6,081 nt of DNA from Actinomycetes bacterium. Lineage in GTDB: Bacteria > Actinomycetota > Humimicrobiia > Humimicrobiales > Humimicrobiaceae. Location: assembly GCA_030603375.1 (NCBI GenBank), contig JAUVXY010000086.1, forward strand, positions 1 to 6,081, given 5' to 3'. Made by a program: the position numbers and the translations under genes. Under the pieces are notes generated by a model. It was not told the origin of the DNA. It made no database searches and worked only from the letters and a program-made list of their open reading frames with translations. Of this stretch, positions 1 through 5,699 are shown one piece after another (position 1 is the first letter of the stretch; each line of letters begins with the position of its first letter).

Positions 1-590
1 CCTATTCTGTAAACTTCGCTTACGCCAAGCTTACTGCACAAATATAGCAAAACCTCATGTATGTTTCCATCCTTTCCCGGTGGGGTGCATATGGCAATTT
101 CTTTTACTCCTGCTACTACAGCCGGTATGATTGTCATTAGAACCGAAGAAGGATAGATGTATCTTCCACCGGGGATGTATGCCCCTACTCTTTCTACAGG
201 TGTTAATATTTGGCCTATCTTCTTACCCCTTACAGGCTCTTCCAGCCATGACCCAGCCTCTCTTTTTAGCTGCATGCTGTGGTACAGTCTTATATTCCTG
301 CAGCTTACATCAAGTGCCTCAACAAGCCTGGGATAAGTTTTTACAACCAGCTCGTGCGATCTTTTAATTTCTTCATCTTTTACTTTAAGCTCATCTACTT
401 TTTTGATGTTTATCCCATCAAATTTTTTACAAAATTTGATGACAGCTTTGTCTCCGCATATTTTTACTTCTTTTAGTATTTTGCTTACTGTTTTCTCTAC
501 AGAGGGAGGAATTATAAAATCCCTTTTCAGCCATTTATATGTACCTGCGATTGCTTTCGGCTTTTCAATTTTTAAAAAATTATAATCCAT
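1..590 (-). CDS. hisD: Histidinol dehydrogenase, N-terminal part (cut by window edge)
   Basis: Reading the minus strand from the ATG at 588-590 gives 196 codons without a stop, running off the left edge. HisD carries out the last two steps of histidine synthesis, L-histidinol to L-histidine, in the cytoplasm with two NAD+. Recognisable landmarks are GDKAV near residue 46 followed by KKFDG (55-59), GQILTPVERVGAYIPGG (126-142), YPSSVLM (146-152), IPAVVAGVKEI (155-165) and CTPPG (168-172). The family normally runs to about 430 residues. The cut falls at VYRI, just before the usual GGAQA block, so the zinc ligands and catalytic Glu/His cannot be checked. An in-frame TAA lies two codons before the ATG, so no longer start is possible. 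I see no Shine-Dalgarno sequence. The gene is divergent from queH. Identification is secure from motif order; any downstream his genes lie outside the window. Confidence 0.95.
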   Translation of the reverse strand, partial: MDYNFLKIEKPKAIAGTYKWLKRDFIIPPSVEKTVSKILKEVKICGDKAVIKFCKKFDGINIKKVDELKVKDEEIKRSHELVVKTYPRLVEALDVSCRNIRLYHSMQLKREAGSWLEEPVRGKKIGQILTPVERVGAYIPGGRYIYPSSVLMTIIPAVVAGVKEIAICTPPGKDGNIHEVLLYLCSKLGVSEVYRI

Positions 591-683
591 TACTTATAAA
601 CAAAAAGCTGTTTTAAAATATTTCTATTAGAGTGTATTCTTGTTAATATATTAAAAAAAGAAAATAAATACAAGTTTCGCAAT
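591..683. promoter_or_regulatory. Divergent hisD/queH intergenic region
   Basis: This 93-bp, very AT-rich gap must hold the start signals for both hisD (minus) and queH (plus). No good -35/-10 pair stands out. The best plus-strand candidate is TGTTAATAT at 641-649, an extended -10-like string matching TATAAT at four of six places. It overlaps a perfect 12-bp palindrome, TTAATATATTAA (643-654), which may be chance in such AT-rich DNA. Neither gene shows an AGGAGG-type ribosome binding site. Confidence 0.3.
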
Positions 684-1259
684 ATGATGGCAGTTAATAA
701 TAAAAAAAAGCTGAAACCAGGATTCCTGCTGCACGCCTGCTGTGCAACATGTGCGCTTCATCCATACTTCTTGCTTTCAGAAAATTTTGCAGTTACTTTG
801 TTTTTTTACAACCCGAATATTCACCCGGAACATGAATACAAGCGCAGGCTGAAAGACGTAAAAATAATTTCTAAAATATACAAAATTCCTCTAATTATAG
901 AAAGATACGAAGTAAAAAAATGGTTCAAATTAACCAAAATTTTAGAAAAAGAGCCTGAGGGCGGCAAAAGATGCGATGTTTGCTTTAAAATGAGACTTGA
1001 AAAAACTGCTGCCGCAGCAAAAAAATTAAATACTGGCCTGTTTGGGACAACTTTGACTATAAGTCCCCATAAAAATCACATTGCCATAAACAGCATCGGA
1101 AAAACTATAGCAGACGCACAAAAACTAATTTTTTATGAATCTAATTTTAAGAAAAAAGATGGTTTTAAAAAAACAATGCGCTTAAGTAAAAGCTTAAGTC
1201 TTTACCAGCAAAATTATTGCGGCTGCATATATAGTTTGCAAAAGAAACCTGCGCCGTAG
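684..1259 (+). CDS. queH: Epoxyqueuosine reductase QueH (DUF208 family)
   Basis: The 191-residue product matches the QueH family, which reduces epoxyqueuosine to queuosine in the anticodon of certain tRNAs and replaces the cobalamin-dependent QueG in many anaerobes. Visible landmarks are LLHACCATC (15-23), FYNPNIHP (41-48) with EYKRRL (51-56), RCDVCF (96-101), TTLTISPHKN (122-131) and YCGCIYS (178-184). Cysteines 19, 20, 23, 97, 100, 179 and 181 are present; the family uses conserved cysteines to hold a [4Fe-4S] cluster and an adjacent iron. Length is typical. The block before the C-terminal CGC reads LYQQNYCGC where I recall LYRQ in most relatives, a possible Arg to Gln change. Two ATG codons are adjacent (684 and 687) and neither has a clear ribosome binding site. 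The gene is divergent from hisD and ends 6 bp from the lgt stop. Identification is strong. Confidence 0.93.
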   Translation: MMAVNNKKKLKPGFLLHACCATCALHPYFLLSENFAVTLFFYNPNIHPEHEYKRRLKDVKIISKIYKIPLIIERYEVKKWFKLTKILEKEPEGGKRCDVCFKMRLEKTAAAAKKLNTGLFGTTLTISPHKNHIAINSIGKTIADAQKLIFYESNFKKKDGFKKTMRLSKSLSLYQQNYCGCIYSLQKKPAP

Positions 1260-1265
1260 CCTGAA

Positions 1266-2078
1266 TCATTCTTCTGTTTTCTCTAATTTTTTCTTTTCCT
1301 TAAATTTTTTAATCAAATAATCGGTGATTATAAAAGCAGCTATAATACAGATTATATTTAAGATATATACAACTTTGATGGTGCCAATATAACTGCTGTC
1401 CACCCTGTAATATTCTATAAAAGTTCTGTAAAGCGAATAAACCCCTAAATAAATTGTAAATATTATTCCATATGGCATCCTGCCGGGCTTATTTTTATAA
1501 AACCTGTGTATTAGCAGCAGCACCACAAATAGAGCAAAATTTGCTACTGACTCGTACAAAAATGTGGGATGGAAATACTCTGCATGTGCATAATCAAAAG
1601 GCCTGTTTTCAGGACTGATATAAATCGCCCATGGGAGGCTGGTAGGTTTTCCAAAGGCCTCTTGATTTAAAAAGTTACCCCATCTGCCAATTGCCTGCCC
1701 GAGGACCAAAGCTGGTACCAATATATCTGCCCATAACCAAAAATCCAGTTTCCTTATCCTGCAATAAATTAAAAGAGCTATTATCCCACCGACCATAACC
1801 CCCTGTATGGCCAATCCGCCTTTTCTAAAAGCAAAGATATATGTTAAGTTCCCACTGTAATATGACCAGTTAACAATAACATGGAGAAGCCTGGCCCCTA
1901 TGATGCTGGATATTACAGCAAAAGGGACAAAATTTATAATTTCTTCCTCTCTTTGACCCCTGTATCTGGCTATAAAATAAGCAACTATTATGCCTGTAAC
2001 TAAAGCCAGGGAGATTAAAATTCCATACCATCTTATTTCAACTCCGAACACACTAAATGCAATTGGGTCTATATTCAA
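1266..2078 (-). CDS. lgt: Prolipoprotein diacylglyceryl transferase
   Basis: Lgt is an integral inner-membrane enzyme that moves diacylglyceryl from phosphatidylglycerol onto the lipobox cysteine of prolipoproteins. The 270-residue product has about seven hydrophobic segments and the signature GRWGNFLNQEAFG (131-143), whose R132, N135, E140 and G143 line up with E. coli R143, N146, E151 and G154. Other landmarks are RWYG (16-19, Y18 matching E. coli Y26), GARLL (61-65), HPTFLYES (170-177) and R218/E222 in YRTFIEYYR, matching R239/E243. The position of E. coli H103 is Q92, in GGLAIQG. The C-terminus ends in a Lys/Glu-rich tail (257-270). The start is a TTG (2076-2078). It is supported by AGGGAGG at 2084-2090, five bases upstream, and by an in-frame TAA further up, with no ATG between. 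It lies 133 bp downstream of the TlpA-like lipoprotein gene on the same strand and converges with queH. Confidence 0.96.
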   Translation of the reverse strand: MNIDPIAFSVFGVEIRWYGILISLALVTGIIVAYFIARYRGQREEEIINFVPFAVISSIIGARLLHVIVNWSYYSGNLTYIFAFRKGGLAIQGVMVGGIIALLIYCRIRKLDFWLWADILVPALVLGQAIGRWGNFLNQEAFGKPTSLPWAIYISPENRPFDYAHAEYFHPTFLYESVANFALFVVLLLIHRFYKNKPGRMPYGIIFTIYLGVYSLYRTFIEYYRVDSSYIGTIKVVYILNIICIIAAFIITDYLIKKFKEKKKLEKTEE

Positions 2079-2083
2079 AACTT

Positions 2084-2090
2084 CCTCCCT
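2084..2090 (-). promoter_or_regulatory. lgt ribosome binding site fixing a TTG start
   Basis: AGGGAGG on the minus strand sits five bases before TTG (2076-2078). The upstream in-frame TAA and the lack of any other start codon near it make TTG the only reasonable start of lgt. Confidence 0.85.
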
Positions 2091-2110
2091 TTATTCTTGA
2101 TAAACATCTT

Positions 2111-2131
2111 AAGAAAATAAAATATTTTCTT
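2111..2131. repeat. Perfect 9-bp inverted repeat upstream of lgt
   Basis: The arms AAGAAAATA (2111-2119) and TATTTTCTT (2123-2131) are perfect complements around a 3-base AAA spacer. The repeat lies 33 bases before the lgt start, inside its probable leader. No T-run follows on either strand, so it is not a normal terminator. It could be an operator, a weak RNA hairpin over the leader, or chance in AT-rich DNA, since each arm has only one G or C. Confidence 0.5.
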
Positions 2132-2150
2132 CTACTGCATACATGCTGAA

Positions 2151-2159
2151 ATTTTAACA
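2151..2159 (-). promoter_or_regulatory. Candidate extended -10 promoter for lgt
   Basis: The minus strand reads TGTTAAAAT, an extended -10 (TGn) plus TAAAAT, five of six matches to TATAAT. No good -35 lies at the usual distance. Transcription would begin near 2144, giving a leader of about 66 bases that includes the inverted repeat at 2111-2131. lgt may also be read from the upstream lipoprotein gene, since no terminator is evident between them. Confidence 0.4.
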
Positions 2160-2211
2160 TAAATTACACTAAAATTTTATTTATTTTAAAAAATATATTG
2201 GTTTCTAACAT

Positions 2212-2841
2212 CTATAATGCATCTTCTATTGCTTTTACCAATTGAGCCTTAGCCATCATTCCAACACTGGAGGATATAACTTCACCATTTTTGCTTAAAA
2301 TAAATGTGGTTGGAATACCACTTATCTTCCATCTTGGTGCTACATTGTCTATAGTACCATCAACAAGAACAGGATAATTTATGTTAAAATCATTAACAAA
2401 TTTTTTTAAATCCCCTGTGTCCCTGTCCACTGATACCCCTATAAATTGAACACCCCTGTCCTCATAAAGTTTGCAGACCTCAATAAAATCTGGTATTTCT
2501 GCCTTACAGGGCGGGCACCAGGTCGCCCAAAAATTTAGCACAACAATTTTACCTTCAAAATCAGACAAAGACACTTCTTCTCCTTTTAAATCAAGCAAAG
2601 TAAAATCATTAATGTATTTGTCCCCGGCTTCTCCAATCTCATTGTCACTATTGTCTTTATTTTCACCTTCTCCAGATGTTTCATTGTAGTTATCTGTACT
2701 TTCGGTAGCTTCTTCTCCAGTATTTTCCTTTTCTATATATTCTTCTTCAGCATCCGCAAGCGGTGCTTTTTTGCACCCGGAAGAAAAACATAACATTGCA
2801 ATTACAAATATTATAAGAAATACTGGTATTGCTTTTTTCAT
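2212..2841 (-). CDS. TlpA/ResA-like thioredoxin-fold lipoprotein
   Basis: The 209-residue product is an exported thiol-disulfide oxidoreductase of the TlpA/ResA type, acting outside the cytoplasmic membrane. Residues 1-23 are a lipoprotein signal: MKK, a hydrophobic stretch (5-19), then SSGC with the lipidated cysteine at 23. The -3 position is Ser rather than the common Leu, which is still allowed. Residues 28-75 are a very acidic, low-complexity linker rich in Glu, Asp, Asn, Thr and Gly, probably a flexible tether. The AhpC/TSA-Redoxin-like domain fills 76-209, with NFWATWCPPC (103-112) as redox centre, the GVSVD strand (135-139) and the cis-proline loop GIPTTF (175-180). WCPPC is the motif of reducing family members such as those serving cytochrome c maturation, but no ccdA or cytochrome gene is in view, so the partner is unknown. 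An SD GAGGG lies about six bases before the ATG. lgt, the enzyme that would lipidate it, is next downstream. Confidence 0.92.
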   Translation of the reverse strand: MKKAIPVFLIIFVIAMLCFSSGCKKAPLADAEEEYIEKENTGEEATESTDNYNETSGEGENKDNSDNEIGEAGDKYINDFTLLDLKGEEVSLSDFEGKIVVLNFWATWCPPCKAEIPDFIEVCKLYEDRGVQFIGVSVDRDTGDLKKFVNDFNINYPVLVDGTIDNVAPRWKISGIPTTFILSKNGEVISSSVGMMAKAQLVKAIEDAL

Positions 2842-2904
2842 CTTAACCCTCGATTCCGCTTGAAGTAAGTTTGCAAATTTTCTGGCTATCTGCCATTGTA
2901 TTAT

Positions 2905-2913
2905 ATTATAACA
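2905..2913 (-). promoter_or_regulatory. Extended -10 promoter for the TlpA-like lipoprotein gene
   Basis: The minus strand reads TGTTATAAT, a perfect TGnTATAAT extended -10. The -35 region at the usual spacing is only A-rich and poor, which is common for extended -10 promoters. The start of transcription would be near 2898, giving a leader of about 57 bases. The element also forms part of an imperfect dyad, TGTTATAATATAATACA. Confidence 0.6.
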
Positions 2914-3074
2914 GTTACCTTAACATCATTTTTTAATACAATAACAACAAAACCATTTATATAACATATCTCAGATATTTTGACAAATACTTTTAAGCAA
3001 TATTCCCCAGTTTGTAAAGGTCCCTGCTCACAGAGAAACCAATGACCAACATATTGTTTAGCTGTAACATTTTA

Positions 3075-3103
3075 TTTAAATATTATTTTATTTGTAATAT
3101 AAT
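3075..3103 (+). promoter_or_regulatory. Candidate sigma70 promoter for the alpha/beta hydrolase gene
   Basis: TTTAAA (3075-3080, four of six matches to TTGACA) is followed after exactly 17 bases by a perfect TATAAT (3098-3103). Transcription would start near 3110, leaving a leader of about 78 bases before the ATG at 3188. The DNA around it is so AT-rich that chance matches are possible, but spacing and -10 are ideal. Confidence 0.5.
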
Positions 3104-3187
3104 ACCAATTCAGCAGGAAAGATCTGCATCCAGTATTTTTTACATTTGTTTTTAAGTTTTAACAAGTACAATTAAAAAATATTTACA

Positions 3188-4234
3188 ATGGAACTATATA
3201 ATTATAATGACACCGAAGAGTTAAATTATAATATAGAAAAGCAAGAGAATAATCTTCCAGGGAAAAGCCATCTGCAGAAATACATATTGACTTTTAACTC
3301 ACCATACAGAACAGGAGTTGCGGAAAATGATAGCGTTCATTGTGAGCTATTTTTAAACCAGGGCTGCAATCCATTCACCGCTGCTGAAGCAAAACCTGAA
3401 TATATTAATAATGCCAGGCCCAAAACTGCAATAGATACACTTCTTATTGCCATACACGGCTTTTCTTCCAAAAAAAACAAGATGGGAAACTACTACTATT
3501 TTATCAATAAGGCAATCGAAAAAAATGTAAGCTGTGCATTTATGAACCTCCCGTTTCACTTGTACAGGAGCCCGGAGAAAGAAAAAAGTGGGGAAAGATT
3601 AATATATTATGATGACGTGCAAACTTTAGAATTCTTTCACCAGAGCGTAGTTGATATAAAAAAGTTCATCGATATCATATCAAATATACTACAAATAAAA
3701 AATATCGCACTCTGTGGCCTTAGCCTTGGGAGCATGGTTTCTTTAATTACAATGGCTTATGACAAAAGAATAAAAAAAGGCATCTTTCTTATTGGCGGCG
3801 GGAATTGGCATGAGATTCACTGGGGTAGCGCTTTAAAATTTATACTCAGGGGAAACTGTGCAGACGAAGGCCAGATGACTGAAGAAAAATGCAGAAATTT
3901 TTATTCAAATTTTCCTGATTTCCTTAATAAATTTAAGCAAATTAATATTGAAAAAATACCTTTTGACATAAGAGAATGCCCGGAATTAAAAAAAGTAACC
4001 ACAAGAATGTGCTTTCTTTGCGATCCCATGGCCTTTGCCCATAAACTTAACCCAAAAAATGTCTTGATGATAAATTCTAAGCTTGATTTTTACTTTTCTA
4101 AAAAATCTACCACAAGCTTATGGAAAGAGCTTGGAAAACCTGAAATATATTGGTTAAACAACTTTCACACCAGTAAAATTCTTAGAAACAAAAAAGTTAT
4201 AAATAAAACTTTAGATTTTGTACTAAACGGTTAA
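3188..4234 (+). CDS. Alpha/beta hydrolase of unknown substrate with cysteine-rich cap
   Basis: The 348-residue product is probably a cytoplasmic serine hydrolase; I cannot name its substrate. The fold is shown by LLIAIHGF (85-92, oxyanion-hole strand), the nucleophile elbow GLSLGS with Ser179 (177-182), Asp300 in MINSKLDFYF (294-303) as likely acid, and His327 in NNFHTSK as likely base, all in the normal order. NLPFHLYRSPE (120-130) fits the segment after the second core strand in this superfamily. Residues 1-80 before the core are Tyr/Asn/Glu-rich and unlike a signal peptide. The cap region 205-280 contains Cys 224, 235, 264, 275 and 278, the last two as CFLC. The start is the first possible ATG, since an in-frame TAA lies at 3173-3175, but no ribosome binding site is visible before it, so a later start is not excluded. 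It stands alone, divergent from the lipoprotein gene and convergent with the DUF362 gene 48 bp away. It could be an esterase, lipase or dienelactone-hydrolase-like enzyme. Confidence 0.82.
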   Translation: MELYNYNDTEELNYNIEKQENNLPGKSHLQKYILTFNSPYRTGVAENDSVHCELFLNQGCNPFTAAEAKPEYINNARPKTAIDTLLIAIHGFSSKKNKMGNYYYFINKAIEKNVSCAFMNLPFHLYRSPEKEKSGERLIYYDDVQTLEFFHQSVVDIKKFIDIISNILQIKNIALCGLSLGSMVSLITMAYDKRIKKGIFLIGGGNWHEIHWGSALKFILRGNCADEGQMTEEKCRNFYSNFPDFLNKFKQINIEKIPFDIRECPELKKVTTRMCFLCDPMAFAHKLNPKNVLMINSKLDFYFSKKSTTSLWKELGKPEIYWLNNFHTSKILRNKKVINKTLDFVLNG

Positions 4235-4282
4235 AACCTGCCTGCTGCAGTATTATTTCCCTCATCTTGCCTGTAATATTAA

Positions 4283-5494
4283 TCAGCTCTTCTTGCCTTT
4301 CCCGGCCCAGGATAACTTGTTTAATATAAAATTTCCGAGCAAAGAGTCCTTAAGCTCTATTGCTCCCTCCGGACACATTTCGCTACAGCAAAAACACCTG
4401 GTGCACTTTTTATAATCAAACTTTATACTGTCATCTTTGATAAAAATAGATTTTTGCGGGCATACTTTTACACAGGTTTCGCAAAGGGTGCATTTGTTCT
4501 TCTTAACATACGGGTAAGGATTCAGAGAATTTCTAATAAAAGGGAGTATGTAGTTTCTTGCAAAATTGTTTTTAATAAGCTCTTCCCTGCCTGCATTTTT
4601 AGGAAGGACAAAATTAGATAAAGCAAGGACATCCAGTTTTTCCCCCAGCAGTTCAACATCTCCTATGGCGCTTCCCTTAATTCCCCTGTTTTTTGCAGCT
4701 GCCAAAGTTGGGCATAGCTCTTCTCCTATGCCAATTATTTTTGCCATTACAGCATCTAATGAAAAAGGATTTTCACTTGCCAGAATTAGCCCGATTTTTC
4801 TTGGTGTGCCACTCATCCCGGGCCCATCGCCTTCTATCCCAAGGATGCCGTCCATTATAGTTAACCCCGGTTTAACCAGCATTACTAAATCAACAAGCAT
4901 ATCTGAAAAATCTTCTACCCTGTTAAATCTTGCATGATATCCGGGCTTTAAAAAACCGGGAACAACTCCGAACATGTTTTTTACAGCTCCTGTAATAACA
5001 GTAAGATCGTGGGTTTTAAATTTTGGAAGGTTAATTATCGTATCAGCACCAAGCACAGGACCAATTACTTCAAACTTCTTAATTGCCTTGCCGCCTTTAA
5101 AGGACAGGAAACTGTACCCTGTGTCATAATTAAGCCTGCAGCCTGTTTTTTTTGAAATATCTGCCAGTCCAGTTTTTTCATAAACTTTTTTTAGATTACT
5201 TTCTGTATAAGGAATCCCTGCTCCAGGACTATCAACAATTGTGATATTTTCACTGCTTCCGGTAATCTCTGAAATCTTTTCAACTACTGTTTCAACAAAC
5301 ACAGGATGAGTAGTAACAGCATTTTCAGGTAAAGCAGCTGAAAGCAAATTAGGCTTTATAATAATATTACTGCCCGGCTTTATAAATTTACTGAGGCCGC
5401 CTATCATATCGGTGCAGCGCCCTATTGCATCACTTAAAACTTTTTTGTCATAGCTATCACATCTTACAACGCTAACTTTAGGTTTATTTTCCAT
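4283..5494 (-). CDS. DUF362 protein with C-terminal 2x[4Fe-4S] ferredoxin domain
   Basis: The 403-residue product joins a DUF362 domain (about 5-290) to a bacterial-type ferredoxin domain (about 330-382). DUF362 landmarks are IIIKPNLL (44-51), VDSPGAG (87-93), the long block INLPKFKTHDLTVITGAVKN (154-173) and MDGILGIEGDGPG (214-226). The ferredoxin part has two complete CxxCxxCxxxCP motifs, with Cys 335, 338, 341, 345 and 364, 367, 370, 374, enough for two [4Fe-4S] clusters; Cys 369 is extra. No signal peptide or membrane segment is seen, so it is probably cytoplasmic. The family is common in anaerobes; its reaction is not established, and an electron-transfer or redox-linked role is inference from the ferredoxin domain. 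The ATG is backed by AAGGA six bases upstream. The gene lies downstream of the RRM gene on the same strand but behind a terminator-like hairpin, so it probably has its own promoter within 5495-5576, where I see no good match. Confidence 0.93.
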   Translation of the reverse strand: MENKPKVSVVRCDSYDKKVLSDAIGRCTDMIGGLSKFIKPGSNIIIKPNLLSAALPENAVTTHPVFVETVVEKISEITGSSENITIVDSPGAGIPYTESNLKKVYEKTGLADISKKTGCRLNYDTGYSFLSFKGGKAIKKFEVIGPVLGADTIINLPKFKTHDLTVITGAVKNMFGVVPGFLKPGYHARFNRVEDFSDMLVDLVMLVKPGLTIMDGILGIEGDGPGMSGTPRKIGLILASENPFSLDAVMAKIIGIGEELCPTLAAAKNRGIKGSAIGDVELLGEKLDVLALSNFVLPKNAGREELIKNNFARNYILPFIRNSLNPYPYVKKNKCTLCETCVKVCPQKSIFIKDDSIKFDYKKCTRCFCCSEMCPEGAIELKDSLLGNFILNKLSWAGKGKKS

Positions 5495-5576
5495 CTGCTG
5501 TCCTTTTTATTTAAGTGTCTTCCTTTTTAAAATAATCTGCAAATGTAATCTTTGGCTGGTAACCATTACAACAAAA

Positions 5577-5636
5577 AAATAAGTGACCTACCAATATAAA
5601 TTTAAAATTAAACTTACTATGGTAAATCACTCATTT
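5577..5636 (-). terminator. Long hairpin plus T-run, terminator of the RRM gene
   Basis: On the minus strand the arms AAATGAGTGATTTACCA (5636 to 5620) and TGGTAGGTCACTTATTT (5593 to 5577) pair along all 17 positions as RNA, three of them G-U. In plus-strand RNA those three would be mismatches, which shows the structure belongs to the minus-strand transcript. The 26-base loop can extend the stem: after a 2x2 internal loop, a further run of about nine A-U/G-U pairs closes on AAUU. A run of seven T (5579 to 5573) begins inside the 3' arm and ends four bases past it, as in Rho-independent terminators. It begins 63 bases past the RRM stop codon and separates that gene from the DUF362 gene. The stem is unusually AU-rich and long for a terminator. 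Confidence 0.75.
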
Positions 5637-5699
5637 AAGATTCTACAAACTAAATTTGTCTGGCATATTATCTTATAGATACACTGCCATCAAATTAGC

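Larger units (their letters stand above)
2842..3187. other. Gene-free divergent region between tlpA-like and hydrolase genes
   Basis: This 346-bp stretch has no convincing coding sequence on either strand. It carries the extended -10 for the lipoprotein gene (2905-2913, minus) and a sigma70-like promoter for the hydrolase gene (3075-3103, plus). Between them are a perfect 13-bp palindrome ATATCT-C-AGATAT (2966-2978), a consensus -35 hexamer TTGACA (2980-2985, plus) with no good -10 behind it, and a less AT-rich patch (3007-3050) with a small hairpin (3019-3040) that pairs better as minus-strand RNA. Whether the central part is regulatory, an RNA gene or decayed sequence cannot be told from one sequence. 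Confidence 0.55.

Noticed and set aside
131..585. Three plus-strand open frames (131-367, 279-476, 403-585)
   Set aside because: They lie antisense to the clear hisD coding sequence on the minus strand and their translations resemble no family.
643..654. Palindrome TTAATATATTAA between hisD and queH as an operator
   Set aside because: Made of A and T only in a very AT-rich gap, so chance is a sufficient explanation.
2471..2689. Plus-strand open frame of 72 codons
   Set aside because: Antisense shadow of the TlpA-like thioredoxin domain and its linker.
3042..3155. Small plus-strand frame of 37 codons starting MTNILFSCN
   Set aside because: No good ribosome binding site, it overlaps the hydrolase promoter, and a hydrophobic composition is expected from translating AT-rich DNA.
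3353..3559. Minus-strand open frame of 68 codons
   Set aside because: Antisense shadow of the hydrolase gene, with no recognisable motif.
4238..4250. Small hairpin CTGC-CTGCT-GCAG between the convergent hydrolase and DUF362 genes as a shared terminator
   Set aside because: Only four pairs, with a broken T-run (TATTATTT) on one side and four T on the other; too weak to call.
4566..4937. Plus-strand open frame of 123 codons
   Set aside because: Antisense to the DUF362 domain; the Ser/Pro-rich translation is typical of a shadow frame.
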